From Ruminococcus flavefaciens MA2007 (GTDB lineage Bacteria; Bacillota; Clostridia; Oscillospirales; Ruminococcaceae), in contig NZ_KK211356.1 of assembly GCF_000621845.1 (NCBI RefSeq), positions 52,701-116,700 on the forward strand: a stretch of DNA of 64,000 nucleotides, given 5' to 3'. This document shows, piece after piece, positions 25,994 through 35,094 of the stretch (position 1 is its first letter; every line of letters starts with the position of its first letter). The notes under the pieces are model-generated. The model saw only the letters and a program-made list of their open reading frames with translations. It was not told the origin of the DNA and searched no databases. The translations under genes and the position numbers were made by a program.

Positions 25994-26022
25994 TTGAATA
26001 TTATCTATCATATAGATATAAT
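25994..26022 (+). promoter_or_regulatory. Promoter of the 1521-residue BspA-like gene
   Basis: TTGAAT (25994-25999), 17 nt, TATAAT (26017-26022). Confidence 0.6.
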
Positions 26023-26101
26023 TTAATCAACAATTGCGGTAAATTTATTCAATAACGCTACTTATACGAGCGATTGTAATTTGAATAAAAGGAGTGTTTA
26101 T

Positions 26102-29100
26102 ATGAAGCTATCTTTCGCCAAACGTTTAACATCTGCGATGCTTAGCACTGTTTTCTCAGTCACAACATTAATGACTGGTATGCCCCAGTCGATCCGTGCT
26201 GAAGAAGAGAAATATCTCTATACAGACGATGGTTTCGCCTACATAGTCAATGATGAAGGCAGCATTACGCTCAAAGGACGCGATCCCGAGCGAGAAGATG
26301 AGTACGACAAGACAAAAATCGTATTGCCGTCTAAAATAGACGGTAAATATGTGACAGAGATAGATACAAATTATTTCGGTCACAGCACCTACGGAAGCAA
26401 TTCTACTGTCACTGAAATAGTGCTGCCTGACCACATTGAAAAGATCAACAACTGGTGCTTTAACGACTATAAAGCATTGGATACTCTCGTTATTCCTGCA
26501 ACGCTGAAAGAGGCGGAACGCCCTTTCACATACTGTAAGATAAACAAGGTCATAATCGAGGACGGCATGAAGACAGTGCCCAAGTCGCTCTTTTCCTGTA
26601 CGGACTATATGGGCGAGCTTGTTATCCCTGATTCTGTCGTGACAATCGGTGATAGTTCTTTTACCAGTATCAGTGGGCTGAAGGAGATACACGTTCCCGA
26701 CAGCGTCAAGAGCATCGGATACTGCGCGTTCAATAACAATCCCGACCTTGAGGTGCTCGACCTGCCTGATACCCTCGATTTCATTGATAGCTACGCATTT
26801 GCTGAGAATCCGAAGCTCACTTCTGTTACTGTTCCTGATACATGGACATTCGGAGAGGGAAAAGATGGTTTCTTTCAGAAATGCGGTCTGAAAGAGATAA
26901 CCTTCGGCCCTGACAGAAAAGAGATACCTCAGGGTATATGTCTGTATTGTGAAAGTCTCGAAACCATAAACTGGCCAACGGCTCCGACAAAGATAGGTTC
27001 CCGTGCCTTTGAGGATTGTTATGCTCTGAAGGATCCTAAGATACCTAACAGTGTTGAGATAATTGATTCCTACGCGTTCGATGGCTGTAAGGGGATAACC
27101 CACCTTGATCTGCCCACTGATCTGAAAGAGCTGACTTCGCGAAGCTTCGGAAACCTGAAATCGCTGAAGTACCTGTATGTTCCTATGGAACTTCCTACAA
27201 AAGGCAACTATAAGGAGGTTTCAGCTTTCTGGAAGAGCGGGATCGAAAAATTGGAATTCGCAGAGGGCATAACCGAGATCAATGCAATGACTGCAAGCGG
27301 TCACCCGAATCTGACAGAAATAGTTATACCTAAATCTGTTACTGCTATTCGTAGTTATGCTTTTAACGGCAATGAATCTCTGGCAAATATAGATCTGCAT
27401 GAAGGTATCACTACCATAGAAGGACAGAGTGTATTCTCTGACTGTAAAAGCCTTAAGGAACTGACTGTTCCATCAACACTCAAAGGCGAAGGATATGCTT
27501 TTTCAAGTGCACCCGCTCTTGATACCTTATACATTTCAGAGGGACGCACTGAGATCCCGGACAGACTCTTCATCAACTGTAATGTGCTGAAAAAAGTTGT
27601 TATTCCCGAAGGCGTTACCAAGATAAAGGCAAATGCTTTTGCAAACTGCTATGAACTTGAAACAGTCGAAATGAAGCAGGATAATGTAGAGGTAGAGAAC
27701 AGTGCGTTCAGCAGATGTGACGCTCTCTGGGACGAGAGATTCAGCATTTGCAAAAAGGGCGACCTTTTTATGACAAAATCGTCTTCTTCAAATACAGAAG
27801 GCGGTATCACCAATTATACAATTTACTATTCCATCAATCCGAATTTTCTCGACACATTTGATACGGCAAGTCTCGATGTATCTGTACAGCCATGGAAGCA
27901 TCTTGTAATTGACGAGAGCCTTCCTGACGGACTGAAAGCCGGTGATGTAGGCTTCAAAGTCAATCTCACCTCGACAACGGGTATCTTCCGTTTCAGCGTA
28001 AGAAATCCTGAAAACGATGTTGTAAAAGTGACCGCAGAGCTATGCGCGAGAGTCCATAAGGAACCAAGCTATGAATGGGATAAAAAGTGCTTTACAGTTA
28101 CTGATGCAACATTTGAACCTGTAACTATTAATGTACCCGATACAGTAAGCGTCAAGGACGGAAAATCAAGTTTCAACATCTACGGATATGCCGATATCGG
28201 AAGCAAGGTCACCATAATGGTCAACGGAGAGGAATACTCAACAGTTGATACAAATGCTTATACAGGAAAATACAGTGCCGCGGTCAATTGCGAGCCAGTT
28301 GACGGTGTTATCACTCTTCAGGCTGTATGCGGCAGCAAAAAATCCGACAAGAAGCAGATAAGCGTTGACGAGAATATGCCTGTGCTTGTGGACTTTGAAG
28401 TATCACACGAAACACACGTTGACGTATGGCGTAAAAATATGACTGATATTTTCCGAACAGGCTATACACCATATGTTTCGTATAATCCTCATCATCCGCT
28501 GCAATTTGATGTTGATCTCGACAATGATGATAATTCTCAGCAAATACTCGTTGCATCAAAGACAGGCGATAAACAGTCATTTGTACCGCTTGAGCGAAAC
28601 TCTGAAACAGGCAAATGGACAGGAAGCGGCTTCTTTGATACATCTATCCCTGGAGATCTTTCAATAAAATCGATCCCGAAAAACAAGTCGGATATGCTGA
28701 CAGTCAAAAAGGACAGTGAAGGCGCACTCAGCTCTGTAAAGAACAAGGACGGAAAGGAGCTTTTCAAACAAGATGAAGAAGCTCCGAAGGATCCTGCTGA
28801 AAAATTTGCTGAGGAGCATGAAACTAAAATAGTTGATACAGGCGGAAACAATATCGCTGTAAGCTTCAAAAAGAAGTCAAAGACCAAGACTGATCCTCCG
28901 AATAAGACCGAGCCAGATGACGAAGATCCTGATGACGATGATGACGAGGATACTCTCAATGTCTATGAGGGCAAGGCGGAGACAGTAAATATCGGCGGAA
29001 AAACACTTAAGCCGATAGATATAATCGAGGATCACAACGACTATAATTTTGAAAAGTCCAACACCAGCGTTACCGATGAGAACGGAAATGTCCACGAATA

Positions 29101-30667
29101 CTATGCAAGGGTATTCACCAAAGATGACAGTGAGTTTGCTCAGAGTCTCACAAAGAGTATCCCTCTTTCGAGCAATGGCTCTGATACAAGAACAGTCAAT
29201 GACTTCCTGACAGATAAGGAAATAGGACGTATAATCGAAGGAATAGCCATAGCGGACTATAACACATTTACTCAAACAGCCGAACTGATGACGGTTGCGT
29301 ATTCTACTTCTCTGACAGGCGACGATGACCTTGATGAACTGGCTGAAAGTCTTGACGTAGGTGCAAGTACTGCGTTCATTCTTAAATGGGGTGTTGAATC
29401 CAAAGGTTTGAACGATGTAGCAGGATATGGAGGAGCAGTTATTACAGCTGTTCAGGAAGGTTATGAACTTTACGACCACTATTACACACACAGTGATCGC
29501 GTAAATAAAATAGCCTATTCAAAGGACACATTCGTTCAGGATAAGGCGCCTCAGCTCATGGTAACATCTGCGGCATTGTTTGCTGGACGCGCAGCTATAG
29601 CAGCATTCGCAGTAAAAGGCGCTTTCACGCTTGCAGCAGCAGGTGCGGCTGGTCTGGCATTCTGGCCTGCGCTTCTTGCAGGTGCAGCATTGACGTTTGG
29701 AGTATGGGCAATGAAACTGGCATACAACAAGCTTGAAAAAGAACTTGATGATGTCATTGATCCTGTGACTTCTGACGGTAAGATTAATGTTGGTATCGAT
29801 CCCAGCGGCTACGTTTATGCGGCTGTTCCCGATAACCGAATAAAGGGTGCAACAGCTACTATCTACTATAAGGATAAGAGCGGTAATGCAGTAAAATGGA
29901 ATGCTGAGGATTACGATCAGGTCAATCCGCAGATCACCGACTCATCAGGCTGGTTCATGTGGGACGTTCCCGAGGGACTATGGCAGGTAAGGATAGAAGC
30001 CGAGGGCTATGAGAACTATGCTACCGAATGGCTTCCCGTTCTTCCTGTTCAGACCGATGTCAATATTCCGCTGAAGAGCACCTCGGCAGCCAAGATAGAA
30101 AGTATTGACGCTTATTCAAACGGCGTACATATAAAAATGTCTCAGTATATCACTGACAGTACGGCGATAGCGGATAACGTTTACCTGACCGACAGCAAGG
30201 GAAATGTTATTCCGTGTAAGATAAGCTTTTCAAAGTCTGAAACCAACGAAACAGGCTATTCTGACATTATTACTCTTATTTCCGCTAAGGGAACTATCTC
30301 GGAGGCTGAGCTGCATATAACCAAAGGATTGCTTAGCTACAGCGGTGTGCCTTCGGAGCCTTCAAGTGAGAAGATTGTCAAGATAAAGGACTCTCTTATT
30401 GTTGATAACGAGCCTGAAATGATGCTGGGAGATGTCAATAATGACGGAAATATAAATGCCGTTGACGCTTCTACTGTTCTATCGTATTATGCAATGATAT
30501 CAACAAATAAGGATGGCGGATTTGATGATGCTCAAAAGGCGGCAGCAGACGTAAACCATGACAGTTTGATAAACGCCGTTGATGCTTCGTGTATTCTTTC
30601 ATATTACGCATATACCTCCACAACTAAGGATACACCGAAGAAAACACTTGAAGAATTCTTGAAATAA
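26102..30667 (+). CDS. Giant BspA-like LRR protein with Ig-like, hydrophobic and dockerin modules
   Basis: The ATG at 26102 lies 8 nt after AAGGAG; the TTG at 26081 is rejected. Of 1521 residues the first 35 are a signal peptide. About 45-540 are LRR_5/BspA repeats (typical step LTSVTVPDTWTF, IPxSVxxIxxxAFxxC). About 675-765 is an Ig-like bacterial domain (VSVKDGKSSFNIYGYADIGS). A very acidic stretch lies near 945. About 1154-1210 is a 55-residue Ala/Gly-rich hydrophobic segment (AAGAAGLAFWPALLAGAALT), odd in a secreted protein. About 1240-1330 resembles a carboxypeptidase-regulatory beta sandwich (WFMWDVPEGLWQVRIEAEGY). The end is a two-loop dockerin (DVNNDGNINAVDAS, DVNHDSLINAVDAS). Likely a surface adhesion or toxin-like scaffold component; no enzyme motif is seen. 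Confidence 0.85.
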   Translation: MKLSFAKRLTSAMLSTVFSVTTLMTGMPQSIRAEEEKYLYTDDGFAYIVNDEGSITLKGRDPEREDEYDKTKIVLPSKIDGKYVTEIDTNYFGHSTYGSNSTVTEIVLPDHIEKINNWCFNDYKALDTLVIPATLKEAERPFTYCKINKVIIEDGMKTVPKSLFSCTDYMGELVIPDSVVTIGDSSFTSISGLKEIHVPDSVKSIGYCAFNNNPDLEVLDLPDTLDFIDSYAFAENPKLTSVTVPDTWTFGEGKDGFFQKCGLKEITFGPDRKEIPQGICLYCESLETINWPTAPTKIGSRAFEDCYALKDPKIPNSVEIIDSYAFDGCKGITHLDLPTDLKELTSRSFGNLKSLKYLYVPMELPTKGNYKEVSAFWKSGIEKLEFAEGITEINAMTASGHPNLTEIVIPKSVTAIRSYAFNGNESLANIDLHEGITTIEGQSVFSDCKSLKELTVPSTLKGEGYAFSSAPALDTLYISEGRTEIPDRLFINCNVLKKVVIPEGVTKIKANAFANCYELETVEMKQDNVEVENSAFSRCDALWDERFSICKKGDLFMTKSSSSNTEGGITNYTIYYSINPNFLDTFDTASLDVSVQPWKHLVIDESLPDGLKAGDVGFKVNLTSTTGIFRFSVRNPENDVVKVTAELCARVHKEPSYEWDKKCFTVTDATFEPVTINVPDTVSVKDGKSSFNIYGYADIGSKVTIMVNGEEYSTVDTNAYTGKYSAAVNCEPVDGVITLQAVCGSKKSDKKQISVDENMPVLVDFEVSHETHVDVWRKNMTDIFRTGYTPYVSYNPHHPLQFDVDLDNDDNSQQILVASKTGDKQSFVPLERNSETGKWTGSGFFDTSIPGDLSIKSIPKNKSDMLTVKKDSEGALSSVKNKDGKELFKQDEEAPKDPAEKFAEEHETKIVDTGGNNIAVSFKKKSKTKTDPPNKTEPDDEDPDDDDDEDTLNVYEGKAETVNIGGKTLKPIDIIEDHNDYNFEKSNTSVTDENGNVHEYYARVFTKDDSEFAQSLTKSIPLSSNGSDTRTVNDFLTDKEIGRIIEGIAIADYNTFTQTAELMTVAYSTSLTGDDDLDELAESLDVGASTAFILKWGVESKGLNDVAGYGGAVITAVQEGYELYDHYYTHSDRVNKIAYSKDTFVQDKAPQLMVTSAALFAGRAAIAAFAVKGAFTLAAAGAAGLAFWPALLAGAALTFGVWAMKLAYNKLEKELDDVIDPVTSDGKINVGIDPSGYVYAAVPDNRIKGATATIYYKDKSGNAVKWNAEDYDQVNPQITDSSGWFMWDVPEGLWQVRIEAEGYENYATEWLPVLPVQTDVNIPLKSTSAAKIESIDAYSNGVHIKMSQYITDSTAIADNVYLTDSKGNVIPCKISFSKSETNETGYSDIITLISAKGTISEAELHITKGLLSYSGVPSEPSSEKIVKIKDSLIVDNEPEMMLGDVNNDGNINAVDASTVLSYYAMISTNKDGGFDDAQKAAADVNHDSLINAVDASCILSYYAYTSTTKDTPKKTLEEFLK

Positions 30668-30672
30668 GAATT

Positions 30673-30707
30673 ATAATAGCTGCCCGTAATGGGCAGCTAT
30701 TCTTTTT
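30673..30707 (+). terminator. Terminator of the BspA-like gene
   Basis: AATAGCTGCCC-gtaat-GGGCAGCTATT followed by CTTTTT, 6 nt after the stop. Confidence 0.85.
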
Positions 30708-30848
30708 AATTGTAAAAAAGTAATAGCGTATAATGCTGAATTGCACATAACACACAGAAAGATAGTCAGCGGAGCACTTTTGTGCGGCTGTGCGCTGTTC
30801 ACGCTGTCCGGAGCTTCACGTATTGCTGAAAACAAAGTTCATATAAAC

Positions 30849-30922
30849 AGAAAAGCTCCCCGAGGGGAGCTTTTTTATATTTAGTTGTGTTATACGTGTC
30901 AGACGAGCTTAAAAATAGTTCA
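30849..30922. repeat. AAGCTCCCC-GA-GGGGAGCTT hairpin repeat, copy 3 (long form)
   Basis: Stem AAAAGCTCCCC / GGGGAGCTTTT plus T-run, left flank ATATAAACAG, right flank TATTTAGTTGTGTTATACGT then GTCAGACGAGCTTAAAAATA, similar to copy 1. Confidence 0.65.
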
Positions 30923-31003
30923 AAAAAGTAATAAATGCAATAGCAGGGAAATTCCGCCTATAGTGCAAAAGAATGAAAAAAATATGTATTAGTAATAAAA
31001 TTG

Positions 31004-31032
31004 TTGACAAGTATCTGACAATATACTATAAT
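31004..31032 (+). promoter_or_regulatory. Perfect-consensus promoter of the 1289-residue dockerin gene
   Basis: TTGACA (31004-31009), exactly 17 nt, TATAAT (31027-31032): a full match to the housekeeping sigma-A consensus, so the gene should be strongly expressed unless repressed. Confidence 0.8.
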
Positions 31033-31064
31033 AATTTTATCAATTTTATTATAGGAGGTAAAAA

Positions 31065-31106
31065 ATGAAAAAAATAACAATAATAAAGGAGGATAAGAAA
31101 TGTTAA
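31065..31106 (+). CDS. Short leader ORF overlapping the next start
   Basis: A 13-codon frame (MKKITIIKEDKKC) has its own AGGAGG 6 nt upstream (31053-31058). Its stop codon TAA at 31104-31106 follows directly on the ATG (31100) of the large gene in another frame, and the ribosome site of that gene (AAAGGAGG) is inside it. The arrangement suggests translational coupling. It may instead be a chance product of duplicated ribosome-site sequence. Confidence 0.4.
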   Translation: MKKITIIKEDKKC

Positions 31107-34100
31107 AAAAATTTATTTCTGCTTTGGCAAGTGTTTCTTTACTCATTACTGCAACGGCTTTCAGTACAAATGATATCCAAAATGCAGATAATGGTCTAAA
31201 CATTGACAAAAGTACATCCAACAATGCAAATGACGCAGCAGTTAAGGGCAATAATTCAATCGGAAAATATATTGAGAAAATGTCCTTGCAGGAAGAGAAA
31301 GATGGCATTCAGCCATTAAATCTCAAAGCTTCTGTTGATGAATACAAGGTCGCAGGTATTGATTTCGATCTTAGTACAAGGAAGCTTACAGCAATTACAA
31401 CACAGAGTAAAGCCTGCACACTGAAAATTGAATTTATAAATGATGATAATGCGCAGGATATTTATGAAATGAAAGCACCTGTAGGCGTCGGTGAAAGAAG
31501 TGAAACAGTTCTTACTGTTGACACTGCCGTATTGCCTGAATTCTTTGAAGTCAGGGCTGTTCTTGTTGATAATTATGGCAATGAGCTTAGCGAACGATAT
31601 ATTTTAAGTAAGTATATGCGTTTTATGCAGGAGCTTAATGAAGCTACCATTTATGATTATAATGATGATCGTTTAGTAAATCTTGATGAAAACGAAGATA
31701 CTAATTTCTTTGTATTGAGTGAAGATACGATCAGAGCAGTCAGCACAGAGGAAGAAAACACTCTTGTTTCTGCTGATTATGATAATGGAATATATGTTTT
31801 CGAGAATATTAATGACAGTATCCGCTATCTTTCGGAAGGCGATTATTTTTATGCACAGCCTGATGATACGGATGTAGTTGCAGTAAATGTTGAGAGCATT
31901 GATGTTGATGGTGATACAGCTACCATCAAGGGCGGCATCGATATTGATGATATGTTTGATGTTATCAAGATCGAAATAGGCGAAGATAGTATTGATCCTG
32001 ACAAACTTGAAGAAGCTGCAGGAGAGAAGGAACTTACTGTAAATGGTGTTCCGGCAAGCGAAAATGAAGACTATTCCGTTGTGTATGAAGGAGTAGTAGA
32101 AGATGAAAGCGGTCAGCCTGCTTTAGGATACAGTATGTTGAGCTATGCTGATACACAGACGCCAAAGTCAGCAGGCTTGTGGAACGTTCTTTCAAATCCT
32201 GATAAAAGAAATACTTTAAATGTTCCTCTCAGATTTGAGATAGCTCCATATAAAACCGATGAAAATGGAAATGTCGAGACCGACGAAAATGGTAATAAGA
32301 AATTCAAAAAGTATGAGAAAAAAAATGAAAAAGGAGAAGATTGGGACGGCTTTAAAAAAGAGCATAGTTATGTTACCAAAAATCTGAATTACTGTGATAT
32401 CGACGGAAAAATTAATTTTTCAGCTTCGATAACAATAACTATTAAAGCGGATATTACGATTTATAAGGTTAAAAATAATAAAGAGCTTGGCATAGACGGT
32501 TCATTGGATTTTAATTTTACAGCAAAGGGCGCTATAAGCGGATGCTTAACTTTGGGCAATCCAGTCGTACCTATACCGCTTTTCCTTGGTTTAAGCCTTG
32601 AAGTAGGTGCTGAGATCAAGATCGGAGCAGAATGCTCTATATCTATCTCTGCGAACAGAACGTATTATTTTAATACTCATAGTGCGGATTATGCTGATAA
32701 ACCTGACAGAGAAGTACTGTACAGTGACAGCGATTTTGCAGAACATAAAAATTCAGAGCAAAAAAGCGAGGCGAAAGTTAGCGGTAATTTTTATTTAACA
32801 TTTACTCCTTCGCTCAAGGTGTCATTCCTTGGGGTTGTAAAGGTGGGTATAGAAACACCTATTAAATACCAGGTAAAGGCTACTTTCTTTAGTGCAAGTA
32901 ATGAAGATCCGGATTTGGACGATTTAAATGTCAAAGTCGGAACTGTTGCTATGGTTGCACCAAGCGGTTCATCTAAATCTGAGCCTATCCATGCGTGCAA
33001 GGCTTGTTTCCGTATTGAACCAAGTCTTACAATCAAAATTTCTGTTACATTAAAGTTTATAAAGAATTACAATCTTGACTTGCTTGAACGTACATGGAAT
33101 TTTACTCCGTTACACTGGTCGCTGTCATATGGCGAGTTTAAATCAGGCGAATGCCAGCATTACCTGTATCCGACAGATATCTCTATTACAGGAAAAGAAG
33201 ATGAGAAGCTCTCGAATCTTGTTTTGGAAGTCGATAATGAAAAGGTCAATACAGGAATTGGCGGCGGCGTAAGCTTATTCCTTTCTCCTAATCAGAGCCA
33301 TAGTTATAAGGTATATTCCGATGAAAAGGTTATAAAGAGCGGTTCTTTCTCAGTTGGTTCTGAGTATTCATCAATAAAGGTTGATCTTGATAGTGGCGTG
33401 AAAAAGGAAGGAAGCTCTCCCGTAGTAACAACTACAGCTGCTCCGCCACAAAATCCTGAGATACACACAGTTGAATCAGTAATATCTAAGATCAAGGAAG
33501 AAAACCCGGATCACTTAATGTTAGAATATGGTCAGCTCGGTGATAATGTATTCTATTCATTATATCCTGATGGACTTCTGTACATATCAGGATATGGTCC
33601 GATGAATATTACAAGTGATCCGATCAATAACAGGGAACTTGTTAAAAATGTCATTTTTGAAGATTATTCACACTGTTTAATGAGCGAGTTAGCTGTTGAT
33701 ACAGATAATGAAATTCTTCTTGATGAATATATTGAAAAGTATCACGAGGATATGTCCAAGCTGTATCTTGAAAAACATAGAGATAAAATTGTTGATATAC
33801 TCAATAAGGATTATGAAGTCGAAAAAGACGATCCATATCTTGACGAGATGGTAAATGATTATATCTATGCAAATTCAAAAGAAATTGCCCGTGAATATTA
33901 TGAAGAGAATAAAACTGAATATGCAGGCAAGCTTGTTGAATTCAAGAAGGAACTGATCGACGGACTTAGCGACAAAGTCATTACAAGTATTGGTAGCGGA
34001 ATGCTCCAGTATTGTACTAATCTTAAACGCATGACATATGAAGGCTCCCCAAATGCAGATAAGGAAGATGTATTTGAGATCCCACCAACAATTGAAGAAA

Positions 34101-34969
34101 TCGGAGATTCTGCTTTTTCAGGATGTTTTCAAATAAAGAACATCATCATTCCTGATACAGTAAAAAAATATGGTTATGAATGTATTAAGTATTGTCAAGA
34201 CTTAGAGTCATTCTCAGTTCCGTATGTAGATAAAGGATTTGCTGTAAGAACCTTTTTTGGTCTTGACGGAGAAGGCAACGGCGGAACACCTGATTGGTAT
34301 GTTGTAAAAAATCTTAAAGATTTGGGGAAATACTACGTATCCACACAAAGTGATACCAGCGTTCATTTAGACCATCCTAAAGTTTCATACATACCTATAA
34401 ATTTGAAAAAACTTTATATCACAGGCGGTGAAACTTTACCGGAAGATGCATTAGTTAGTCTCGTCACTTTTGAATACATCCATTTACCTGATACCATGAC
34501 TAAAATTGAACGCGTTGCATTTTATGATTACGACCAGCCATCTGCAAATTATCAATGTGATAAAGTCAAGGTTTATATTCCTGCATCTGTTGTTGAAATA
34601 GACAATTATGCTTTCGGTGGAAATAATAGTAAATATGAGATCTATGGCGAAAAAGGAAGCGCTGCTGAAAAGTTTGCTATTGATCATAAAATGACCTTCC
34701 ATGAAGGCGACTTTACGGATGAGGTCGATGATACAATAACTGTTCGCGGCGACGCTAACGGTGACGGTCAGGTAGATATGTCAGACGCAGTTCTTATCAT
34801 GCAGGCATTGGCAAATCCGAATAAATACGGAACCAGTGGCACAAGCCCGACACATATTACTGCTGCCGGCTTCAAATACGCTGATACGGACGGAAACGGT
34901 CTTACTGTAAATGACGCACTTCGTATCCAGAAATTCCTTTTAGGTCTTATCAAAAGCTTTGATGAGTAA
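31100..34969 (+). CDS. Large secreted protein with LRR-type repeats and C-terminal dockerin
   Basis: 1289 residues beginning with a signal peptide (LKKFISALASVSLLITATAF). The first 850 residues are beta-rich and unrecognised; GCLTLGNPVVPIPLFLGLSL (about 480) is a hydrophobic stretch. A short TTTAAPP linker (about 780) is followed by a region with charged coiled-coil character (about 870-960), BspA-type repeats (FEIPPTIEEIGDSAFSGCFQ, about 995-1205) and a dockerin (about 1216-1289; DANGDGQVDMSDAVLIMQAL, NDALRIQKFLLG). The codon use is visibly more A/T-rich than in the metE or fbp genes, which could reflect later acquisition. Function unknown; export and cellulosome attachment are predicted. 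Confidence 0.85.
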   Translation: MLKKFISALASVSLLITATAFSTNDIQNADNGLNIDKSTSNNANDAAVKGNNSIGKYIEKMSLQEEKDGIQPLNLKASVDEYKVAGIDFDLSTRKLTAITTQSKACTLKIEFINDDNAQDIYEMKAPVGVGERSETVLTVDTAVLPEFFEVRAVLVDNYGNELSERYILSKYMRFMQELNEATIYDYNDDRLVNLDENEDTNFFVLSEDTIRAVSTEEENTLVSADYDNGIYVFENINDSIRYLSEGDYFYAQPDDTDVVAVNVESIDVDGDTATIKGGIDIDDMFDVIKIEIGEDSIDPDKLEEAAGEKELTVNGVPASENEDYSVVYEGVVEDESGQPALGYSMLSYADTQTPKSAGLWNVLSNPDKRNTLNVPLRFEIAPYKTDENGNVETDENGNKKFKKYEKKNEKGEDWDGFKKEHSYVTKNLNYCDIDGKINFSASITITIKADITIYKVKNNKELGIDGSLDFNFTAKGAISGCLTLGNPVVPIPLFLGLSLEVGAEIKIGAECSISISANRTYYFNTHSADYADKPDREVLYSDSDFAEHKNSEQKSEAKVSGNFYLTFTPSLKVSFLGVVKVGIETPIKYQVKATFFSASNEDPDLDDLNVKVGTVAMVAPSGSSKSEPIHACKACFRIEPSLTIKISVTLKFIKNYNLDLLERTWNFTPLHWSLSYGEFKSGECQHYLYPTDISITGKEDEKLSNLVLEVDNEKVNTGIGGGVSLFLSPNQSHSYKVYSDEKVIKSGSFSVGSEYSSIKVDLDSGVKKEGSSPVVTTTAAPPQNPEIHTVESVISKIKEENPDHLMLEYGQLGDNVFYSLYPDGLLYISGYGPMNITSDPINNRELVKNVIFEDYSHCLMSELAVDTDNEILLDEYIEKYHEDMSKLYLEKHRDKIVDILNKDYEVEKDDPYLDEMVNDYIYANSKEIAREYYEENKTEYAGKLVEFKKELIDGLSDKVITSIGSGMLQYCTNLKRMTYEGSPNADKEDVFEIPPTIEEIGDSAFSGCFQIKNIIIPDTVKKYGYECIKYCQDLESFSVPYVDKGFAVRTFFGLDGEGNGGTPDWYVVKNLKDLGKYYVSTQSDTSVHLDHPKVSYIPINLKKLYITGGETLPEDALVSLVTFEYIHLPDTMTKIERVAFYDYDQPSANYQCDKVKVYIPASVVEIDNYAFGGNNSKYEIYGEKGSAAEKFAIDHKMTFHEGDFTDEVDDTITVRGDANGDGQVDMSDAVLIMQALANPNKYGTSGTSPTHITAAGFKYADTDGNGLTVNDALRIQKFLLGLIKSFDE

Positions 34970-34973
34970 ACCC

Positions 34974-35003
34974 AAAAACTCCGACCAATTGGTCGGAGTT
35001 TTT
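34974..35003 (+). terminator. Terminator, CTCCGACC family
   Basis: AAAACTCCGACCAATTGGTCGGAGTTTTT is a loop-less perfect palindrome directly after the stop (arms ACTCCGACCAA / TTGGTCGGAGT). Same family as 21091-21119. Confidence 0.85.
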
Positions 35004-35055
35004 GCATATATTCTCGTAATTCCTCATATAATTCACTGACCAAATTTCGAAAAAA

Positions 35056-35090
35056 ACATATAAACGAAAAGCTCCCCGAGGGGAGCTTTT
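35056..35090 (-). terminator. AAGCTCCCC-GA-GGGGAGCTT hairpin repeat, copy 4, used as terminator
   Basis: Stem AAAAGCTCCCC / GGGGAGCTTTT with flank ACATATAAACG. It lies 5 nt after the stop of the anti-sigma gene (minus strand) and ends with TTTTCG there. Confidence 0.75.
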
Positions 35091-35094
35091 TCTG

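Larger units (their letters stand above)
25795..26101. other. Divergent promoter region
   Basis: 307 nt, AT-rich, holding only the leftward promoter at 25849-25877, the rightward promoter at 25994-26022 and the GGAG ribosome site at 26091. Confidence 0.6.
30668..31064. other. Intergenic region
   Basis: 397 nt. After the terminator at 30673-30707 a frame at 30757-30882 reads RKIVSGALLCGCALFTLSGA, like a signal peptide, but has no start codon and runs through a repeat, so it is at most a relic. Then come hairpin repeat copy 3 (30849-30922) and a consensus promoter (31004-31032). Confidence 0.5.

Noticed and set aside
28537..28959. Ser-rich minus-strand frame inside the BspA-like gene
   Set aside because: Complement of the acidic Asp/Glu run; no ribosome site.
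30757..30882. Small secreted protein gene (signal-peptide-like RKIVSGALLCGCALFTLSGA)
   Set aside because: No start codon or ribosome site, and its frame continues through the hairpin repeat; at most a relic.
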